NCBI GenBank assembly: GCA_019787685.1
Contig: JAHNUO010000016.1
Span: 868,001-932,000 of the forward strand
DNA length: 64,000 bases
Direction of reading: 5' to 3'
DNA from: Chiua virens
Taxonomy: Eukaryota > Basidiomycota > Agaricomycetes > Boletales > Boletaceae
How positions within the stretch are numbered: the stretch's first letter is position 1; each line of letters opens with the position of its first letter. This document shows positions 24,436 through 37,027 of the stretch, piece after piece. Under the pieces are notes generated by a model. It did not search any database, was not told the origin of the DNA, and was given only the letters and a program-made list of their open reading frames with translations. The position numbers and the translations under genes are program-made.

Positions 24436-24985
24436 TCATCGACGATGGTACGCTAGAGGAACGGGACGGGACGGGGTTGGAATGACGTCTTCCAATATTA
24501 ATGTCACTGACCGGTTACCGAGAGAAGCCAGGCTCTCCTTGAGCTCCTCCGTTTTCTTCTCGACGGCGCTCATGTCCTCCAAAACGGCCATCGCTTGGTT
24601 CGAAGCGGGGTTCTCTGCGAGCGGTGTACACCCGGGCTCGATCATCACGACTTGAGTTTGGTAATAGTTTAGTCTAATTATGTGGATCACGTTTGGGATT
24701 GTATCGTACCACTAGTAATGCCTGGGCCGGGGTCCTGATCTTTGCTGGGATCGGGATCGGGGATGGACATGGGTGGCAGTGCGAGCGGGGAGGTGCGTCT
24801 GGGCGTTGGGCTGTACGAGGGGCGGCTGATAGGGGAGGGGGTGGTTTAGCGATGAAACCGCGGACGGGGAAGCATGAAACTTACGAATTGGTACGGCGTT
24901 TGAGTTTCGGTGTGCGTGTGAGATGGAGAGGGAGGGCTCGCAGCGTGCCGTCTGCTGCCTGCTGCTTAGGGCCTTTTGGAGTCAT
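24436..24985 (-). CDS. Small hypothetical protein with C-terminal helix/coiled coil
   Basis: ATG 24985 starts MTPKGPKQQAADGTLR, then a basic segment (RTPKLKRRTNS). A GT-AG intron leads to exon SYSPTPRRTSPLALPPMSIP and DPDPSKDQDPGPG. A second intron leads to MIEPGCTPLAENPASNQAMA and a helical stretch VLEDMSAVEKKTEELKESLA. The last intron (donor gtaacc or gtcagt) is ambiguous, so the final few residues and the stop (24436 or further down) are uncertain. The design (disordered basic N-terminus with SPxP-like sites, short coiled coil) resembles small kinetochore or scaffold subunits, but I do not recognise the family. It is divergent from SEC11 with about 300 bp between. Confidence 0.5.
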
Positions 24986-25031
24986 GAGTGCGGTACAATG
25001 AAGCCACTGAGATAGGGGCGGTGCATAGTGT

Positions 25032-25073
25032 CCCTATGAAATCAATACATTGAATACATTGACTTTCATAGGG
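25032..25073. repeat. 42-bp imperfect palindrome in a divergent promoter
   Basis: Arms ccctatgaaa..tcaat and att.gactttcataggg are inverted copies with one bulged base, around an internal direct repeat of aatacattga. It sits between the start of the minus-strand gene (24985) and SEC11 (25288). It could be a shared regulatory site, or the scar or core of a tiny foldback element. Confidence 0.6.
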
Positions 25074-25287
25074 GCCATTTGGCAGATAGAAGGGTATAAT
25101 TAAGCTTATCATTTCGTTCTCTGCCACGCGCTATCTGAACATGCGTGAGTTCTGCGATTGTCACTGCTGCAATATCGTCGACACTTGCTTAATTTGGTAA
25201 CCAGCTAGGCGTAGCGCCACGTGTCTATGTACGTGTCGTTGGCCATCCGCTCAACGTTTCTGTAACTCCCACATTGTCATTGTCAAG

Positions 25288-26190
25288 ATGTTCGCTGAAG
25301 AGCTCAAGACCCTTCGTAGACTCGGTTTTCGTCACTGTACGTCCCTTGCTGCGTTGCAGTCAATCTCGTTCTGAGTACAAATGTGCTTTTTCAGCTTCTT
25401 CTCCAGATACTCAACTTCGCGTCAGTCATTGCGTCAGGTTTGATGCTATGGAAAGGCCTGGGTCTCTTTTTCAACACAGAGTCACCGATTGTTGTGGTCC
25501 TGAGGTACATATCCGCATATTTCAGGGTAAGGACCCTCTGACGCATTAGCACGTAGCGGCTCCATGGAGCCTGCGTTCTATCGCGGGGATCTTCTCTTCC
25601 TGACCAACCCTTCCAATGCACGGTATCAGACCGGTGACATCACGGTGTACAAGGTCCCCAATGCGGAAATCCCAATCGTGCATCGTGTACTCGAAACGCA
25701 TGACATTTTCGTGTCTAATTCTACCCGCAAATCCAAGAAAGATCCGTTCGTGCAGCCGTTTCTGTCAGCTTGACCGTCTTGTTCACAATTGGTGGCTAGG
25801 TTCGCGAAATACGCGCCAGGACCGAACCAACTTATGCTCACCAAGGGCGATAACAACCACGTTGACGATGTAGAGCTGTACCAAGGTCTGGAATATCTTG
25901 AACGACGCCACATCATTGGCAAAGTCCGCGGGTATGTTTCGCATGACTCGGAGGTTTTCTCTTGTTGACGTTTTAATATTTTTTTTCACTCTTAGCTTCC
26001 TGCCATATATAGGCTACGTAACAATCGCGATGGTGCGCATGAGTTTTCATTCGAGCCACTGATCTCCGTGGTCTTTCTGGCAGGATCTCAGACTGACTCG
26101 GATAATTTCTTTTCGCAGAATGATTTTCCGCAGCTGAAATATGCGCTGCTGGGTGGACTGGGATTACTAGCACTGATACAGCGCGAGTGA
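25288..26190 (+). CDS. SEC11: Signal peptidase complex catalytic subunit SEC11
   Basis: Membrane-bound serine protease that removes signal peptides in the ER lumen. ATG 25288 gives [18 protein letters not shown], then the membrane anchor [20 protein letters not shown]. After a second intron comes [11 protein letters not shown] with the catalytic Ser, then [10 protein letters not shown] and [12 protein letters not shown] with the catalytic His. An intron follows whose donor is either gtctaa (about 25710) or gtttct (about 25756). The next exon reads [19 protein letters not shown] with the conserved GDN..DD region ([20 protein letters not shown]), then [12 protein letters not shown], a further intron, and [20 protein letters not shown] ending QRE, stop 26188..26190. 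All family motifs are present. There are at least four introns. Confidence 0.92.
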
Positions 26191-26685
26191 TAACGTACTA
26201 TAATAGTTACCCTGTGTCGGGATCAGATCCAGATGTGTAAATTGGCGGGTGATTTGATCACACGGTATTTGGAGGTGTTGCCGCTGACAGAAAGGGTGCG
26301 GCTGCGCGAGATATTTCTCATAGAGATTGTGTCCGGTTTATCGCGGTGAACTTGGCGGGGATGATCACGTGGAGAAAGAGACGGAGCGGGACCGCAGAGA
26401 GAAAGTGCAAACGTTGATCCACGGCTGTGAATGCTTCCAGAAGACAGTTCGCGTGTTCGAAGAGGTTATTATGTAATCAAAAACAAATGGTGGTATCCGG
26501 GGTCCTGATCGAGACCCGGAGCGGTATGTCCCGCACTGTCCAAGGAGGTGCATTGTGCAACTCGCGACTATTCGTCATTCCCTCTTCTTCTTTCTCTTCC
26601 TCCTCCTCCTCCTCACCCGGTACAACTTTACCACTTTTTTCGCCTATTTTCTGGCTCTACGACCGTCGTCGTGAGCCACCTCGTT
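26191..26685. other. Intergenic/promoter of Zn-cluster factor
   Basis: A pyrimidine-rich tract (ctcttcttctttctcttcctcctcc, about 26581-26612) precedes the ATG at 26686, as is common in fungal promoters. No gene seen. Confidence 0.5.
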
Positions 26686-29600
26686 ATGGAGTCGTCCCCA
26701 CTCGCCGACCCGCCCTCTCAGCACCACTCACAGCCAGGCCCCGCCCCATCCTCTGGCCCGTATGTCCATCTTTTCTGCTTCTGATAATCCCCCTCACTCT
26801 TCACAGCCAAATCCGTTCGCGAGTCACCGTCGTTTGTGCGGAGGTCCGTACAGGTATCTCTCATTCCTGTCCAGCAGTTGACCCCTTCCCAGTGCAAGCG
26901 TCTCAAGCTCAAGTGCGACCGGCGTACGCCCTGTGGCTCATGTACCAAACGCGACACCGTGGCTAGATGCGTCTACTCGCCTGCCGCTGCAGAGAAAGTG
27001 TCCGTACCCCTGTTGTTCTCGTCCTCCTGCTTTCCCTCACTCCCTCCCATCAGCGACCTGCACTCCCTCAACAACCGCCTCATTCAAGTAGAGTCCCAGC
27101 TAGCCCAGTTTACTGCACCAGGCGCCCGTTCACACAACTTTTACAACCAACCGTCCGGCCCATCAACCCACGCCGATCGTCCCCTCCTCGCAGTCGGACA
27201 GTCAGGATCGTCTCTCGCCATTTCCCTCGATGACATCACCGCCATTTGGCTCGACGAACTCGACATCAACAAGGATATCCTACCCGTTCAACCTGCTCCT
27301 TCTTACCAACCGTGTCCCGCGTACTCGTCCAATCATGTCAAAGTTGAACCAGCACCGACTCCACTTCCGACTCACGATGCTCCCATCTCTTCTGACCCGC
27401 CCGTACATCTCCTCTTGCCCCAATTATCGACTTATTACGCGTCTCCGTCACCTACGGCCACGGAACCCCCTTCAGTAAATTCGCGCTTGTTCGTACATCT
27501 CCCGTTTGCGCCACGAAGGCGACAGAAGCTCTATGACAACGTGGAAGACGTGCTCAAGATGCACCCTTGTTTCAATTTCAAGCATTTCAAGGATCGTGCA
27601 GAGGCAATGTTCAAGTGGTCTTCCGAAGTCGACGGACATGATGGTTCACCCGCTGACCCTTCCATGACTCAGGGTGGCGCAGCCGGTACGGTTTCAACCG
27701 CTAACAAATTAGAGACCGCTCGTGCCATATTTTTTGGGCGTTCGGGCACGCCTGCCTCGAGTCGCGCGTCGTCCTACACCCCAAAGCCCACACTCTCCTT
27801 TTTCGCGGCTGTGGCAGCGGCCTTCGCATTAGGTACGTTAGTCGACAGAGAGATTGCCGAGGAAGAAGCCCGTTTGGATGTCGCACATGGTGACGGTGTA
27901 ACTCCGGATGATTCGTCCCGCCCCCCTGTGCGGAAGAAGCCAGATCTACACCCCGTTTCAAACAAAAAATGCAAAGGCGTTGCCAAGGATGCAATATGCT
28001 CACCCGCCGCACTTTTGGCGCTTTCCCAACAAGCCCTATCATTGTTCGAAAATTCGAGTCCGTACGATCTAGACTTCCTCGTGACTATGATCCTCCACGT
28101 GCTATATGCGCTACATGACAGCAGAGCTCGTGTGGTCCACACACTTTTGCCCGAGGCAAGCACTTTCGATCGTTGATGAGCGATGGCTAATCACGAATAT
28201 ATTTTATCTTGATAGGTTGGCAAAATGGTCAACATAGCTCGCACCATAGGATTAGATATGGATCCTGATGAATTTCCGGGCAAATTCAACCTTTTCGAGG
28301 CCGAGTCGAGACGGCGACTCTGGTGGGACATCTTCTATTATGATTTGTGAGTCGTTCACCGCGTATAATTTCCGTGGCTTATTCGCGGGGACGTCGCAGG
28401 TTTATATCGGATTACATGGGCCGATCGCCCCTCATCTCGGACGCTGAACATACTACACGCCTTCCTATGGATGTGGATGAAGATGTATTCACCCCGGCCT
28501 GCACGTCGATTCCTCTTCCGCGAAATCCGCTTTCGTTGTTAGAACCGAATTCCTCAGATTTCAAATACTTTGGTCTAAAATGCCGGTACGCTACCATGTG
28601 CAGTTTGTTCGGCCTCATGCTTACTTTGCAACCAAGTCTTGCACAGCTAGTCAAAGATATTAAAAGACGTTCCCTCAGGGACTCCATTCAAAATGATCCG
28701 ACTGCACATGAGCAATTTACGCTGGAGCAGGCAGCCTCATGTGCAAACGAAATCAAACAATGGCTTGCGGATCTGCCATCGATATTCCGAATGGATATTG
28801 ATACCGACCCTGGGACCACGCAGGCGCCACGGTCAGATGGGCAACCCCCAACAACCAACTCCGCGGAGTCATCCAGTTTGTCTCCCGTGCTTATGGCTCA
28901 ACGGTGCGAGTTGGTGGTAACCGCACAAAGATTGATCATGAAGGTTTACATTCCCTTCTTGCGACCGTCATATGGCCACGGAAACTCGACCTCGTACTAT
29001 CAAGCTACAGTCGGTACCTTCACTGCCGCCCACGTGATCATTCGTTCGCTCAAGGCACTGTGTTCAATGTGGAAGCAACGTCCTGACCTTCGGGGACGAC
29101 GTCCGATGCCTGCGCTATTCAGCTTCTACTCGTTCGGTAGGACACTCTTCGACGCAGCGGTCGCATGTGCGCACAACGTGATCAAGGATCCTCACAGCGT
29201 CTGGGTGCACACTGCCTTCGAGGACGTCAATCTTGCTCTCGAGGTCTTGCGAGATCCAATGCTCAATACAGGGCGTGGTCCTATGCGCGGGGGGGTTGAA
29301 GGGGGGGTGCATGAGGCCGTCAAGATTGTCGAACTGTTGCAACGAAAGGCTGAGGGTGCGCGCTCTGGTAGTTCGGAGGCTGTTTCAGCCGGCACAAAGA
29401 GAAAACATGATGAGATCGAGGCGGAAGTGGAACAGCTACGCCACGGCTTTCGTCTTCCGTTCGTCGGTGCCCCCGTCGTGTCGACCAGTACGTCGGCGCA
29501 TGTCATTGATTCTACAGCTCCGCCATCTGTCCTTGCTCCACGTTCTGCGACTACACCGTCTGCGTTGCCTTCTGATCAACAAGCTCCAGCGACGAGTCGC

Positions 29601-30605
29601 GTCAGCCCCTCTACCGAGCAGTCCAGACGTCCGCCATCCGCAGTATCATCCGTCGGATCAAAATATGCGTCAGATCCTTGCAAGTCCAAAGACAAACATG
29701 CCAAGAAAGTGCCTTATCCGCAGACTGGTATTCGTGTTCGATCGGGGAAGGAGTCAGCGCCGTTCACTAAGATCTGTATTCCGCCTGTTACGTCCGCGGC
29801 ACCTGGTGCAGACAATGACCCTTCTCCACCTGTGCGCCAGGTCTCGATAGCCCCGAGTCCGGCTTTGGAGCATCCACCGTATCCACAGCATTCAGCCTCT
29901 TTCCCGCCAGTTTCACAGACCGTGAGTATCCCCCAGGCGCCTCAGAAGTTGGATGGTGGTCCAGTCGAGTTCTTGGTTCCGTTTGGTACTGGGGACGAGG
30001 CAACGCCACCGCATTCACAGGTGAACATGGATATGCCTCAGTCGCGACGGTACTGCCAACCCGAGATGAGCCAAGAGATATCAAGTTCTCAGGGAGCCCC
30101 CAAGGCCTCCGCAGGCGTTGCCACCTTTGAGCGATCGCACAACGGCCCGTACCCTGGTTCGAGCCCCGCATCGTATGCACCGTCCAGTGGAAGCTATTCG
30201 AACATCAACTCACCGTATACAAACGGTGGTACGCAGTTTGCTCCCACGCCTTCGCACGAACAACCATCGACCTCATTTGACATGCCAGCTCCTACACAAA
30301 GCTACTATCCCTATGAACCCCAACCTCAAGCCCACTCGTTGCCGCTAGTCGGGGTGAACCACAGCGCGGACGACGTGTCATATCAAATGCGGGATCAAGC
30401 AGCGTCTCAAAACGGTAGTATCTTCCAGTACCCGCACGACAAGCACCACCAAAGGATGTATGCTTCAGAACGACACGCCTCTGTACCACAGTCGCCGTTT
30501 ACGGAGCAACACGCGCAGTCAATGACCCAAGCATGGACCCCACAAGCGGGCACGATCTCGGAAGAAAGCGGCTTCTGGCGTTCTTACGATCCATTCACGG
30601 CATAA
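26686..30605 (+). CDS. Zn2Cys6 transcription factor with fungal-specific middle domain
   Basis: Exon 26686..26759 (MESSPLADPPSQHHSQ) and exon 26807..26843 join a third exon at 26893 in phase to give VVCAECKRLKLKCD and RRTPCGSCTKRDTVARC, a complete six-cysteine binuclear zinc cluster. Linker/coiled coil: LHSLNNRLIQVESQLAQF. The middle homology domain spans about 27480-29340, including RTIGLDMDPDEFPGKFNLF, RRRLWWDIFYYDLFISDYMG and RSPLISDAEHTTRLP. The exon before 28216 appears to end at 28155 with a GC donor (GAG|gcaagc..gatag). The last 450 codons are Ser/Pro/Gln-rich and probably disordered, perhaps an activation region; the stop is at 30603..30605. Length is about 1,150 aa. Likely a nuclear DNA-binding regulator; target genes cannot be told from sequence. 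It has the general layout of basidiomycete PriB/Fst-type factors but I do not claim orthology. Confidence 0.85.
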
Positions 30606-33600
30606 GTCATGACGTGCAAGATTCTTTTTGACGCAACGCCTTTTTCACCTCTCATGCTTTCTCGTCTCCGCTTTGTCATCCACCTTCTAATCCTTTGGTT
30701 GAACGTCTAATTGTTCTCGCTCTGTCACCGCTTCAATGGTTGGAAGTTCATGGCCGCTGTGGATCACCTTTGTATTGTAATATGCTTCTCATTTTACTAG
30801 CTGCTTACATCTTCCTGTCGAACTTTTCTTTTCGGCTATTGGATTCGCATGTAAACTCACTTCGAGCGTATATGATGTACGCCCATGATACCTGTGCACG
30901 CTTGTCTACGTAACTTTACTCGTTCCCCTGCAGATTGTTATGTTATTTTTTCAGTGCCTGTCCTCTACATAATTCTCCTCTTCGTCTTCATATGTAGTGT
31001 AGCCTTAGCAGAGTCCAAGATTCCTTAGAATTCATTTCGTTCGAGCAGGTTCATTGGGGTTGTAGGTTATCGCCGCATCTGACGTGGGACCTGAACGTAA
31101 CATTGAGCCCTAGCACAGTGACTGTGCCTAGCGCCAGGGCAGCCTATCTCGCGTGACTTCTCCCATTGATGCCACCAACCCGAGGAAGGTGCCGGCCGTG
31201 CGCGTGAGGTACGACCCGATCCTGAAGTGCCCTGCAGGTGCCTCGTTTGAAAATGGGCCTATGCTCGCGTATTCCATCTCGACGTTTCGATCAGAAAGGC
31301 CGTGAGAGGTATGATGGCATCCTGATCAGTTGTCGATGCGCTTCGCGCCTTCGACTGACCCGTCGGTGGGGGCGTTGCGCCGGTTCAGTGCGCGACTCGG
31401 ATGGGACGGGAGGGAACTAAGGAGGGATATCCGGACGGCCGTAAGGCGAGCGGACGATGAAACGCGACAGTCCATGTACGTGATACACTGTTTGCCCAAG
31501 AACATGTGAAGACGCAAATGATACAATCCAAGAGTTCTGAATAGGACCGACCGTCGTTTCGAGTGCTTCCATTCGAAGTGGAATTGGAAACTGACAAACC
31601 CGTGTTCTGCGTGGTTCGATATGCCCACGTGGGTGTTATCCTCGGCAACACGTCGTCGTGTTTGAGCCAGAAGCGTCCTGACCCGAGTGTCGCCTCTGGG
31701 CGCTTCTCGCGTTGTTCGGATTTTAACAGGTGTAAGAAGGCAAACGATCGAGTTGTTCCGTACGATATGCTGATAATAACGTTAGCTTCGGCGAAAGTGA
31801 CGACTGATAAACTTTTCCAAGCCGACGACGTGAGTGCTTCCCGACTCACGGAACACACACGATCATACAGGGTGCGGTACGACCCGGCGAAAATGGATGT
31901 GGTTGTTTTGATTCGGATGGACCACGTCTCCGTCACGATGGTGCACATGGGCTCTTGAAGAGATCGCTATTTGGATGTCCCGCTTGGCTGATGTGACAGA
32001 CCGCGTCCAAAGAGTGATGAGACGAAAGAGCGGGTATCACATACCCAAAAAACACCCCACGGGACTCGGAATCGTAATGGAATGCGGCATTGGCCCAAGG
32101 AATGGGATGAGACATGGTTCTCCCGATGCCCCGCATGTCGACGACCACTCAGTTGACGGGTTTTTCCTGGTAGCAAGTCGAGTGGGTGGCTCCGTTGCGC
32201 AAGAACATGAGGTGATGGCGACAGTAAGTATACGAGAGATCTGCAAGGGTGCAATTATCATCGAGACGCGGCCCGGGCGAGCTACTTGAGGGCCGCCAGC
32301 ACCAACTTAGCCGCCACATCTTGATCCGTCGTGGGAAACGAACTTTATTTGAAACATCCATCATCGTGTTTGATGAAGTTCATCTAATGACGTGTCTCGG
32401 GCCACCGTGACGGCGCCGCGTTGCGACACGGATGAGAATCCTTTTGAACATTCACGGTAAAGTTTTATTCGGCTGATCATAATGGAATAAAGGGGACCAC
32501 GGGTACGGATTTCAATACTTCAATCATGGTTCCGTCCGGCGAGTATTGATGGTTTCGATGTGTATTTGATTCCTTGAGTGGCGCCGTCACCATAGCTGGC
32601 ACGTGAAGTTCCGGTCTGTTTGCCCGCTTCCCTTCTTAGCGCCAAGTCCAGAACCATCCAGCTCATACTACTGATAGATTGGACGCCTTAGGAATCGTGG
32701 TGATGATTATTACTTGCAAACCCTTGAGTGCGGCGCTGCTGAAGTTGATTTTTTATTCCCCAGTCCGAGTCTGGTTACCCATTGATGTGCGACAATTCCA
32801 ACGATGAACTTATCGCGATAATTTATCTGAATCAAAGTTACGTTATTCATCCGAATGCCCATGCTCCCGGAGCGTTTTGTGTGATCTTTCGAATAACCGG
32901 ACGCGAAGTACACGCTACACGATCCGACAATACTTCAAATTACGATGTTCCCGGAAATGTCCTTTTGTCGTGTTGGTGGTAAAGAGAGCTCAAACCTATT
33001 ACCACGCGAACGCAGTCAGTCAATCTACTCCTATCCACGTAAAGCTGACGACAAGTAGTAAACGTCGCGGCATTTTCATCTGATGACTTTCCCCTACGTC
33101 GGATCTGACAGCGCGCTTGATGAAAACGGACGCGAAATTGAAGCAGGTGGGATCGTTCTCCTGGATACGCTCGAATTCTGCTCTGCTGGCGGATGCTAAT
33201 TGGTGCGTTCGGTTCCCCCTTTATAGCCTGAGTTTGCTAAGAAGCACACAATCTCCCCAGTCTCCCCGTTGTCATTTCACTTGCGTTTCAGCCCTTCGAT
33301 ACAACGCACACTCGGAGGTTATGTCTGACTTGTTGCGGTCGATTATGACGAGTCGTCTGGATAATAACTATGTAACACGTGCGTGCACGCCACGCCATCT
33401 GAGTCGCACCCGATTTAATCACGACTTCTTTGACTCTAGTCATGATTTACACTTCCATCGGACATGATCACAGTGAGTCATTCATAGTTACACGTGCTCC
33501 TCCATGCTGGACTTACCTTTCTGCTCTCAGTCCTTACCTTTTCGTATGAGGTATGCTACGTATCTGTCGGCGTTATTTATGGAGCTGACACATCATGTAT

Positions 33601-33814
33601 AGTAAACTTGCTTCGTAGGTCGAATATGTTTGGCCCGGGTCCGCTCTTATGTCCGCGCCGTGAATGTTGAGTTGACTGAGCTGACTACAGAAGCGGTCTT
33701 GGTCTTGGGTCTCCGTTCTGTTCGTCCTGGTGAGCATCTCGGAGCATCCCGGGCACTACAAGGATAACCTACATGATACCAGATCCAATACGTCGGGCTT
33801 TGTGGCGTCATGCC
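30606..33814. other. Gene-poor region, left part
   Basis: No supported gene. The longest open frames (31385..31948 -, 31563..31958 +, 33117..33467 +) overlap each other or lack motifs and splice logic. A small gene or a decayed element near 31.5-32.3 kb cannot be excluded. Confidence 0.45.
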
Positions 33815-33946
33815 AAATCAGCAATTTGTCCATGGCCTTAATCAACACTTGCGGCACTTAACTGCACTTAACCACACTTGTCTGGAGCATTGGGCAGTGT
33901 TTCAGGCTGGTTAAGTGTGGTAAGTCCCATGACAAATTGCTGATAG
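33815..33946. mobile_element. MITE-like foldback element, about 130 bp
   Basis: The left end reads atcagcaatttgtccatgg and the right end, on the other strand, atcagcaatttgtcatggg: about 18 bp of near-perfect terminal inverted repeat. Inside, further complementary pieces occur (cttaaccacacttg against ggttaagtgtggtaag), so the whole unit can fold into a long hairpin. There is no coding capacity. No target-site duplication could be settled by eye. Confidence 0.6.
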
Positions 33947-36940
33947 TGTGTGTCGATATTCGTGTCAACGAGTTCAAAAGCCTATTCGACTGACCTGGTT
34001 TACACTCTCAGTAAGCTGTAGAGTTTAAACGCCATACTGTTCGTTTCTACCTGGCCCTTCGGAGGTAAGTCCTTACGCTGCCGCGGGAATACCCGCGAAC
34101 TTAGTTGTTTCTCCCCCTTAGACATATGTATTCAGCTTTAACTTGTCCACGACGCTCAGCAGCAAATGATGTGATCGCGCATAGGTGTAAATACTCTCGT
34201 TTAATACTCCCCATGTTCGCTCTGTTCAAGCGTACTTCCAGGCACCATACTCACTATCGTTGGCACATGCGTAATGTTAACTTTTATTAGGGCCGCGGAC
34301 TGTGCGTCTTTGTACTGATCATTTGGAACGAGGTGTGTAATCGTGGCAACTATGGTGGTGATGATCCTCCGTGTCTTGTGGAGAATGGTGTGTGATCCGA
34401 TTGAATACTACGACAAGGGCCTCTGAGCCTGAAGCCGCTCACCTTGTACTAGGCATGGCAGAAGAATGATTCATCTTTGTGCGTGTGATGGTCGGCGCTG
34501 CTCTCACGTCAGTCATTCGTATGTTGTTTCTGTGGTCGGGGCATTCATTGGAGCCAGGGTGACTGATCTAGAGGGCTCTACGCAAGATCTAATTCGTACA
34601 ACTGTAGATATCCACAATATGGAAGTTTCATCTCAAGTTCTTGGGTGACTTTCCGCGCAGTCTTGGATATCATTTGACTGAGGAAGCAACAGGGGCGTGA
34701 TTTGACTCGGAAATCCGCGCGCATCAGTACAAGTAGCCGAGCAACTGACGTCACCATGACAAGTGGCAACGAGAAATCAGCGCTCAGCGCTCAGCTGTGA
34801 GTGGACCATTGTCATTGTGCAGACCTAAATCGAGCAGACCATTCGGTCAAATATTGTCCCGATGGCAATCACAATAAAGACCACCAGGGACCACGAGATT
34901 CTGCGGACTTGTCTCTGGGCCAGATAAGCACCACCCCTCAAGTGCCGAGACGAGCAAGAAGCGGGTTTCCCGGGATTGATCCCCTATCAAGGCACCTTTC
35001 TCGCTGATACTTTTCACTTGGCATGTTGTAATTTTCATTTATGGTGTGGTTTATTCAGGGTGACCTGCATTTGACAATAGTGTTCAGAACGCAGAGCGAC
35101 GTGTGATCGGTGAAATCGGGCACCCGAGTCGTCCACTTTCACTGAAACGCGATGCGGAAGTCCAATACCAACCGTAGTAGCGGGATCAGACCTAACTGTG
35201 TTCAGGACCGTTAGCGCGAACTCAAACGTGAGCTAAGTAACTTTGATCCGAGTTAAGTGTAGGCCGTGTCACCCCATGCACCCCATAGGATCGCGGCATC
35301 TTGTGGTAATTCGGATTAGTACCCGCATCATGACTCGGAACCGCCGAGTGAGATGAAGAACGTGAGTACGGGACGCCTCTAAAGTTTGGTCCTGACTTGC
35401 CTTGCAATTAACATGACGACATCGATGTCATGACTCATCAGAATGATCAGAATGATTGAAGACATGGTCAACCCAATTGTATCGGTCCTTTAATTTGTCG
35501 AATGAGGTTAGAAGTGTCTCGTGTCTTGATACCGGACGTTTCCGTGTTCGCAAGCCTGAACCTAGCGTAAAATGATGAATATCAGTACGAGAATTGAGTT
35601 CGGCTTGATACCATGTGGGTGAAATATCCTGCTTAGCACAAGAGACATAACGTCAAGTCAATAAGTTCTGTCGTCTATGACACAAGGCATAAGTAAGTAT
35701 GGGAAGGTGAAGCGTGATTGGTGACGCTATCATACCCTTGAATTCGACATTAAATTATACAATGAGTCAGGTTGTCCGACTTCTGGTCACGTTCCGAAGC
35801 GTAGAAGCAGTCTATGATATGAACGGAAGGGGCCGGTTGAGCGTATGTGTCAACTTACTTGAAGGCTTCTCGGCGTTCTTCATTCTAATCAAGTAACGCA
35901 GCTTGGTTGCGTTGTTGTATATGCCACCCACACGCCCGTCGTTCGAGAGATTTGATGTCGCGCATCCACTTGTGTTGGTCGATTGGTGCCAACAGTTCGT
36001 CACTTTACGAAATGTTGCGTTAGTGTACAGGCATCAAATACGAGCCCATTTTCGTACTCACGGTTGATCAAGTTCATCCAGTACTAATATACGCGCGATC
36101 TTCGATGTTGATGCGAACTCCACAGTGCGGGAGCCGACTCGAACTTCATGTCGGACCATGGGATACTACTTTTCACTGCGATCGTGAACTTGAAGAAGGT
36201 CATGTCAAAGACAGTTCCAGCGGAAATGAGGAGAAGCCTGAGTCAATACGAAGTCTTTGGAGTCAGATTACATAATAGTAGACAGTAGGGGAACTGCCTG
36301 GCCACCCCAAATGATACTAGGGAATAAGGGCCAAGACATGACTCGGAGGTGATGGTGTTAACAAATTCCACCGGAAGGATGAATCATAGTGAGCGCTGCA
36401 ACCATCAGGAGTCTAGAAATAGCATATTCTTTCACATTCCGAAATAAACCATCGATGTGCCCGGCAATTGGTGCTTAATTGGCCGTCCAGCAGGAACACG
36501 TAGTGATGACGCACGGGCAACTTGCGGAATGGGAGACTGTGACGCGGCGTAGGGCCATATGTAATTGAAGAGAAATTTCTAGTTAGGGATGGATCGTCAC
36601 GCCGTCACGGGGTGGATTCGTGTGCTTGGTGCGAGTGAGTCTGAATTCCTCTCCGAGTGAGAATGAGCAGAATGTTTGAGTAGCAAGGGACCAATCACAT
36701 ACCTCTCGCAGTCATGATTTTACCAGAGTTTCCCCGCAGCCGCCTTGGCAGATTTTGACATCGGGCACATCTCGGTGGTCTGATTATTGTAATCAGCCCC
36801 TTGATTATTTCTGTAAGCACTGAGTCACTGACTTTGGCGCAGCATGCAATGTGGCTGTGACGTCACACCACCATCAAGACACCTACTGAATTCGCTGCGC
36901 CGTGGTCAGCCATTCGATGATTTCGATGCGGAGTGACGAC
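33947..36940. other. Gene-poor region, right part
   Basis: Only short open frames (60-79 codons) without recognisable content. A direct repeat cagcgctcagcgctcag lies near 34780. Probably decayed intergenic or transposon-derived DNA. Confidence 0.45.
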
Positions 36941-36947
36941 TATAAAG
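36941..36947 (+). promoter_or_regulatory. TATA box of the GST gene
   Basis: tataaag, 87 bp upstream of the GST start codon at 37028, in the expected orientation. Confidence 0.5.
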
Positions 36948-37027
36948 CTTGAGTTTGAGCAGAGACAAGAGTCCTCAGATCACCACAAAGAAAACCCAGA
37001 AATATTTGATATCTGAAACCATACGAC

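Noticed and set aside
31385..31958. Overlapping open frames of 187 (-) and 131 (+) codons
   Set aside because: They overlap each other on opposite strands and neither shows a domain or codon pattern I can support.
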